Assembly (NCBI GenBank): GCA_004794785.1
Contig: SJOL01001990.1
Coordinates: 1-64,000, forward strand
Reading direction: 5' to 3'
DNA from: Opisthorchis felineus
Taxonomy: Eukaryota; Platyhelminthes; Trematoda; Opisthorchiida; Opisthorchiidae
Length of the DNA: 64,000 bases
A program made the translations under genes and the position numbers. Positions 58,621 to 64,000 of this stretch are shown here, one piece after another. How positions within the stretch are numbered: the first letter of the stretch is position 1; every line of letters begins with the position of its first letter. The notes beneath the pieces were generated by a model. The model did no database searches. It saw nothing but the letters and a program-made list of their open reading frames with translations, and was not told the origin of the DNA.

Positions 58621-59214
58621 GTGAGTTGCTATTCGCCAAAGGCACAGAACTATTACAAACATCCGTAGGTTTTTTTTACATCTCTGCTTTAAACTGAAGT
58701 TCTCGACCTTGTATTAAGTCAATATCGCCCCTCACAGTCACTAAACTCACAATTTTTTTTTATTTGACCGCACCAGCTCGTATAAATACAATCCGGTATC
58801 TGAAACTTTGTTACAATCAAAACACTACGGATGCTATATTCAGCCAAGAATGACGCGCAAGAATGGCTTTGCTTGTAGGGTATTATCAGATTCAGGATTG
58901 TCTGCCATCTTGTTAAAATTGCAGTGATATTCACTAGCGAGGTATGCTTCCGAAATTATGTCGTCTGTTGTTCATTTGAATCCCTTGAAGGATAACTCCC
59001 GATTTGTCACTAAACAAGGTACTAAACAAGGTGAATGATTTCTTGCAAAGATACAGGAACTAGCAACAGATGAGTTACAGTTAAGCCGATTGGATCAAAA
59101 ACGACAGTCAATGTTGCCTGTTGTTCCGTTTCTGAAACTGTGATGGTCGTGTGAAGACAGCTTGCTCATACTACCATCAATCCATATGTGTCTCAGAGGG
59201 AGAATAATTCCACA

Positions 59215-59475
59215 AAATGAGTGTAACTTTCATCTGACGAGTCGTCACTCGACGAGCTAGTAAAAAATAATGGCCACGTGGGTTGGATCCCGTAATTGAT
59301 TGATGAGTAGCCCCATATCCTGTCGAAGTGCGAGTTAATCACACTCCTGATCAGCCGAAGGTTATGCGTTCAAATTAAAAGCCAGGAGGTCGTGGGTTCT
59401 ATACTCTCTCAAGTTTCGTGAGCTGATGCCAAATAAGGGTGAATCAGCTGTAAAGTGCTTCTCTGCGTTTGCGAA
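59215..59475 (+). mobile_element. tRNA-related SINE-like repeat C, copy 2
   Basis: GTCGTCACTCGACGAGC, GTAATTGATTGATGAGTAG, TTAATCACACTCCTGATCAGCC, GTCGTGGGTTCTATACTCTC (degraded B box) and CAAATAAGGGTGAATCAGC match copies 1 and 3. Confidence 0.7.
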
Positions 59476-59489
59476 TAGATCGGCTTCAG

Positions 59490-59815
59490 TTACAGGACGA
59501 AATCTCAACTGAAGATTACGTAATCTCTAGTGGTTTTTTGGGGTAGTTTTGTGGAAGAAAGTGCCTATCAGCCCCATTAGGTGGCAAGAAAAACATCAGA
59601 CTTACGCATAACTACAGTGCATTTCATTGTGTGCTGGGATGGCGATTCCCACCACACTGTTCAGCTGAAAAATTCACTACAATATATAGCTTTGAATCGA
59701 CCGTCGTACAGTCCGAGCTTGAGCCTCATTGAAAACATCCTGGTGATCGTGACGATCGCGTTAAAATCAAAGGGTTTGCGGAAAAAAATCGCGAGTAAGT
59801 GAAAAAACTTAGGGG
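59490..59815 (+). pseudogene. Tc1/mariner-type transposase, C-terminal fragment
   Basis: The frame 59581-59802 reads CWDGDSHHTVQLKNSL and, further on, RPSYSPSLSLIEN. This is the D-x-D-x-x-HT block followed by the WP-x-SPDLNPIEN block of Tc1-like transposases, with the last acidic catalytic residue (the E of IEN) kept and SPDLNP altered to SPSLSL. The upstream catalytic domain is missing or unreadable, and no terminal inverted repeats were found. It is a dead fragment of a DNA transposon. Its neighbours on both sides are SINE-like repeats. Confidence 0.75.
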
Positions 59816-60962
59816 AAGACCTTTCGGATAATTTGATGAATGTTGCGTTTCACTGGTCAAACTTGAAGCACAATTAATTTGCTTATGACGTCCTTAGTAT
59901 TGTACTTACTTTTCCGTTGCCTTGCTGCGTTTCACACGCGTATAGCGTGGTTTTACCGATGCACTTAATCGCAAACTTTAGCAAGAATTCAGTGATTGTA
60001 TGAGCTTGAGTAATAAACTCCTTTCAAATATGACGATCACGCTTTGAGATGAGATGAATATCTGGAAAGCTAATCCGTGCCCGTGAGACTGTAGCACGTA
60101 CCATATGCAAATTAATGTTACTAGAAGCATCGGTTCTAAGTACCAATGCTTTCTGTTCTTAAAATGTTTCGCGCCAGTTGGCAGGCGTCTCCAAGCAAAC
60201 AGGTTGTGACGAATCCGAACTGTCCGTAGTTTTGGATTATTTTGAAGTACCCTAGAATCAGGTCGACCAGCGTGAATTTGTTGATAACAACTTTATTGTA
60301 CTACTCGGAATATCGAGAAAAGACCATCACGTTGCTTCCCTCCAATCGATAAACGACCTTTCACGCATTGATTTCCATGTTTTATCAATACAGTATGTGC
60401 GTGTGCCTACGCTGTGAGACCAAAACAAACGTTTCAATTATACCTTGGTTATGTACTTGTCGTAATGTGAAAATGTGGACACTGCTGAATGCAGTTCTGA
60501 ATGGCTGTCGCTGTGACTGGCTGTTGATCGTCACCAAGTACTGTCGAACTTGACCAGCTAAATAACATGGAAGATTGTGCCCAACTATATCGACGAACAT
60601 TGTTATACTCAAAGAAACTTTCTCTTCAAATGTATGTAATTCGTCAACCGTTCTTTCTCATTCTGGGGGTAGACAGTTCTGTCCTTTGTTTAAAATTCAT
60701 CCATGATATTCATCGTTAAAGATAACCTAGTCAGTGACCGTTTGACCTCTTGGAATTTATGGAAAAGTGGTGAGTCTTAAGTGCTCCGAATTTTCCGACC
60801 GAAATTTTTGTTCTTCGGAGAACACCACAACGGCCATTTGGTACACCAGCACATCGCATTCCAGCTGTGTCACGAACGACTTCTAACTGAGGTAATCTTA
60901 GCGAGCACTTGCTTGTGCGAGGAGATTTCGGAAACCTTTTTTAAGAGCTCACAGGAGGTTAA
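59816..60962. other. Unassigned sequence
   Basis: No domain in the frames at 60368-60553 or 60781-61062. The latter runs into the hammerhead repeat. Confidence 0.4.
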
Positions 60963-61284
60963 CGAAATACACTCATTTGCAAACAAATATGGTTTTGCTG
61001 GAGACTCACCTGGAGCCCAGCCGAATCTCCCGTTTATGGTGTTTTTAAGCAACCGAATGTGATGCACTAGGCCGCCTCATGTTTCAGTTGGTACGATATC
61101 CGAGATATCGCGATAAATGTATAAACGTAATACACTACTCATAAGGTTGCTGAAAACACTTCGACAGCCCACGACCGGTTTCGCTTTTGTTGGGGCTCCT
61201 CAGGTAGGCGCAGTACCCGAGGTTCCGTCAACCTTATGTTCTACTGGAACCCAAATTGCACGAAATTATCGAAATACACTCATT
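60963..61284 (-). mobile_element. Hammerhead-type repeat, copy 5 (most complete unit, bounded by 15-bp direct repeats)
   Basis: The string CGAAATACACTCATT occurs exactly at 60963-60977 and 61270-61284, a step of 307 bases. Between them are all family blocks: GAGACTCACCTGGAGCCCAG, GCCGCCTCATGTTTCAG, CGATATCCGAGATATCGCG, CTACTCATAAGGTTGCTGAAAAC, the ribozyme segment and CCTTATGTTCTACTGGAACC. The direct repeats are either a target-site duplication or the seam of a head-to-tail multimer. The unit has no ORF. Confidence 0.75.
61163..61216 (-). ncRNA. Type-I hammerhead ribozyme candidate (intact cleavage segment)
   Basis: On the minus strand: CTGAGGA (plus-strand TCCTCAG, 61197-61203; variable seventh base G), stem II GCCC/AAGC with only two or three pairs, GAAA (61179-61182), stem III segment CCGG, TC, then GTGGG. 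Stem I pairs CCTAC with GTGGG (one G-U). The GAAACCGGTC/GTGGG part is the family consensus; stem II is the damaged part. Confidence 0.6.
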
Positions 61285-61299
61285 CACCTGATGAGTAAA

Positions 61300-61560
61300 A
61301 CTAACACGTGAGAAGTTGTCACTCGAGAGGCCAGTCAAAGCGTGTGACCTCATGAGGTGGATTCTGTAATTGAAGGATGAGTCAGGTTATTCCGGGGTCA
61401 AGTGGGAACTAATCACACTGGTGGTCATCCCCTCCTAAACATTCAGACCACTAACCGGAAGGTCGATGGTTCGAGACTCCCCTGAGTTTGGTGAGACGCG
61501 CACTGCCGTTGATTCTCAATAAGGATGAAATAGTTGTACGATGTTCCTAAGCTTGTCAAC
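61300..61560 (+). mobile_element. tRNA-related SINE-like repeat C, copy 3
   Basis: GTTGTCACTCGAGAGGCC, AACTAATCACACTGG, GATGGTTCGAGACTCCCC (B-box-like, 61461-61478) and CTCAATAAGGATGAAAT match copies 1 and 2. It abuts the hammerhead repeat that ends at 61284. Confidence 0.75.
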
Positions 61561-62349
61561 GTGGAGTGAATTCATTTACAGGATGAACTAGCAAGCGCTT
61601 ATCAAACAAAGATGGTCAGATATGGAGATGTTTTTTTCACACTAGTTCCGATGGCAGAACAGCATACGTCGGAGAAATTTATGTGGAGTTCCTTTGGTGA
61701 AGGCTAAGTGCAGTTTATACACCAAGCCGCTTAGGACTCTTTGAATGCCGCCGCTCTATCGCGCTGTCTGACTCCAACCTTATAACCAGTCGAAATGGAA
61801 CATAAAAGTAGTTTATTCACACATCCTATGAACGGCCATGAAAAAGTAAACGCAACCGGAGCATTGTAGGGCTTCTGAGATCTTTTGCTATTTCAGAAGC
61901 TTTACTGTTCAATCGAATGCGTTGACTCCTCGAGGTCTGGAAGCTTTCTTGGGGTCAGTTGTGTTCCACCTAGGGTGAAGTGGTCTTTTGCGATTCACAT
62001 TGCATGACACGAATGGATGCTGAAAATATGGTTGGCGTCACACATTACTGTAAAGTGCAGGTGGTCTCTTTGATTTATACGATCCTGCCTTTCATCAAAA
62101 TACCGCACGTCATTCCATCATTTTTTCATCATTACCGGCTGTAAGAACCGCGTACATGTCGTACAGTGGTTATAGCTGCCACAGCTTCGTTCACCGATGA
62201 TTCGGTGAGGTGGGGTAGATAGCTGCACGTTGGATGCGGTAGCTGACGCAATCGATGTGCAAACAAAGGGGTGTCAGTGGACTTTTTACTGGGGAGTTTG
62301 AGGGGAGAGCTATGCATTGAAGGCGATAGCTTGGATGCACGAGCACCAT
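61561..62349. other. Unassigned; distal part may belong to the antisense LINE relic
   Basis: The minus frames 62132-62418 are proline- and histidine-rich and may be the frameshifted C-terminus of the LINE fragment next to them. Nothing else is recognised. Confidence 0.35.
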
Positions 62350-62800
62350 TGAGGGCGCGAGTGGGCCATGTCTGACAATGTCTCTAACTATTGACATGTC
62401 CCTTATCCGGCTTCCCATCCAGGGATGCGGCAGTGACCAGCGCAGCTAAATTTGCTGGCAATGGCTTTCATACTTCTCTGCCAAGTCATTGTTTGACCTC
62501 CCCTGGCTCGTTTCCACCCTTCGCGTGGTTGTGCGAAAAGAACCGTTTAAAGAAGTCGTAAACTAGCAAACGGAGCACATGGCCAAGCCACTGCAACCTG
62601 TGGAGTGTGATCAGTTCATCTATGGCGAATGAGTCATTTCATCCGAAAAACAATCGACGTACTTCAGCATTGCTGATCCGGTGTTCCCACCAGACTCGGG
62701 CAATGCTCCGAAGATTTCGATGGTCCTTTGACGTCCCCGGCGCGCAGCGGCCAGGTTTCTGAGCTGTACCGAGCCTACCGTACGTCATATATGTCGTGTG
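62350..62800 (-). pseudogene. RTE-like LINE ORF2, C-terminal relic (antisense)
   Basis: On the minus strand, from about 62775: SSETWPLRAGDVK, then after a frameshift NLRSIARVWWEHRISNAEVR, a stop, and LHRLQWLGHVLRL near 62585. This is the ETWPLR - HR-LR-IARVWWEHR-SN-EVR - LRWLGHVLR series after the reverse transcriptase in RTE-like flatworm LINEs. It is a different subfamily from the relic at 3.5-4.9 kb, which reads TIACVGRC at the same place. Dead. Confidence 0.75.
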
Positions 62801-63426
62801 CGCATAGGAAAGGGTTAAGGCTGGGCGTTTTGAATTTGGACATCATATAACGGAATCTTTCTACACCCATCCGATGATTCCCAGTCAAGACAAAACTCTC
62901 AATAGATTGCTTTTCCAGGAGGAAACACCTCTTCTTTATGACACTTGGACGTCATGAACTGCTCAGTGCATATCAAGGGCATCACCCAACTTCATCCTGA
63001 CATGGATTCAGAGGAGGGCGCTATGGATTGCGCGGATGAAATTTCTTTTGGAAATTTCGTCAAACTGCACAAATTTTTTATCTGGTCCAAACTACACACA
63101 CATTGTTGCAAAACGAAAACGACCGAGGAAAACATCAAAAAATATTCTGCCAGTAGACATGCCTGATAAAATGATATTCGGTCGACTCTTACTGAAACCA
63201 CTGAAAGCTCCACGCATCCGCGAATCGTCAGAGGCAAACTTATCCAGCGTGGCACTGGGGCCAGTAATTTTTCTAAGGAAATACTCTCAACCTCTGCTAT
63301 CCAACCGATCGGTAGATGTGTCAGAACCAGTTTGTCCAACACTCATCTTCTCTCCTGGTGTCTGAGAATGTGTAGATAGCGGCCATGTTTTCCAGGTGTA
63401 AACGTTTGTCTGGCTCTATAAAGCAC
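62801..63426. other. Unassigned sequence
   Basis: Overlapping frames on both strands (63036-63365 plus, 62992-63342 minus) with no recognisable domain. Confidence 0.35.
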
Positions 63427-63900
63427 TTAAAGAACCAGTGAATGACTGTATTTTTTGGGAAGAAACCTTGGAAATACGTCTTGTCCCGTTCGGTTAGGTC
63501 TGCTATAAGCCAAATCGTACAGTGTCCAATCTACCTGGCTAAGTAGGCAACAGCGTTCCTTTTCTCGTGATCGAGGTTGTAGGTTTTTGGAGTGTACCAA
63601 AGCAATGAGGTATTTTTGATTTTGAGCGCCGATAAGACAGACAAAAATATCGTTCCGGTTGTGCCTATGCGGTTGAGGTTGACCTGCATTTCCAGCTGCA
63701 TGCATGTCCACTTCCTTCATGAGTAAGCCTGCCAAAGATGGGCTCGAAGGACTGCCCACCGGAACGCCGTCGTTTTACTGTTATTCTGGGACCTGGAAAT
63801 GAATTTTTGAAGGCTGAGCTAATGTTTAGGCAAACCATAGTATATTTATAAGTTAAACTGACTTTTGAAACCAAGGATTAAACACCGAGATAACACCTTG
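63427..63900 (-). pseudogene. Penelope-like reverse transcriptase relic (antisense)
   Basis: On the minus strand around 63770-63700 the frame reads DGVPVGSPSSPSLAGLLMKE, the DG-x-x-MGSPLSP-x-LA motif of Penelope-like reverse transcriptases. About 20 residues later comes NRNDIFVCLIG, standing where RYVDDIFV would be, so the first active-site aspartate is lost. The preceding part is in another frame (63874-63780). One open frame runs to 63427, but no GIY-YIG domain was seen. The same strand carries a hammerhead repeat at 61.2 kb, and Penelope-like elements are known to carry hammerheads; whether both belong to one element is not clear. Confidence 0.65.
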
Positions 63901-64000
63901 CCGAATAAAGCACGTTACTTGAGTTCAGCTTGCTTGCAAATTCAGAAGTATCAAAAATTTCTTCTCCAAAGTTCAACGGAAATTATTTCTCCTTTGTTTC

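Noticed and set aside
61288..61294. CTGATGA near the end of the 61-kb hammerhead repeat (plus strand)
   Set aside because: No GAAA or stem II follows at the needed spacing, so it is not a hammerhead.

Overview
The window looks like flatworm (platyhelminth) nuclear DNA, most likely from a fluke (trematode). It has one multi-exon gene with kilobase-scale introns, no bacterial operons, and many decayed non-LTR retrotransposons, tRNA-derived SINE-like repeats, a Tc1/mariner relic, a Penelope-like reverse transcriptase relic and small repeats that carry hammerhead-ribozyme cores. Assignment to flatworm rests on remembered similarity of the LINE and SINE reading frames to flatworm repeats, and the genus is not resolved. 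Almost every other open frame is short and looks like chance or like a shadow of a repeat. || Layout: 1-12.1 kb is dense in repeats. A CR1-like LINE on the + strand (about 6.6-12.1 kb) has tandem 5' repeats, an ORF1 with a PHD-type zinc finger and a broken ORF2 (endonuclease plus reverse transcriptase). A 1290-bp stretch of this same LINE (8548-9837) is present again, inverted and almost identical, at 1-1290. Between the two lie an RTE-like LINE relic (3.4-4.9 kb) split by an ATT-tailed element, and a 135-bp tandem repeat (5.28-5.95 kb). 12-39 kb is mostly unassigned sequence with scattered repeat copies, including a head-to-head pair of hammerhead repeats at 24.0-24.6 kb and the best-preserved ribozyme-like copy at 30.08 kb. 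|| From 39.0 kb to 58.6 kb the + strand carries eight exons whose splice phases chain without a break. They encode the N-terminal and cytosolic domains of an OSCA/TMEM63 (CSC1-like) mechanosensitive cation channel; the 5' end and the pore-forming 3' exons were not found. Its introns hold an antisense hammerhead repeat (44.86 kb), a second hammerhead-like motif in sense orientation (54.90 kb), an inverted pair of tRNA-derived SINEs (49.0-49.7 kb), an ATT-tailed element (54.0-54.2 kb) and a GTGTGTCGT-type minisatellite (46.9 kb). 59-64 kb holds a Tc1/mariner transposase fragment, two more SINE-like copies, a hammerhead repeat bounded by 15-bp direct repeats, an antisense LINE relic and an antisense Penelope-like RT relic. 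|| The most interesting result is the family of roughly 300-bp repeats (at least seven full or partial copies) with recognisable type-I hammerhead cores. Next are the nearly identical inverted LINE arms that share the same stop codons, and the TMEM63 gene with an apparent insertion of about 110 residues in its cytosolic domain.
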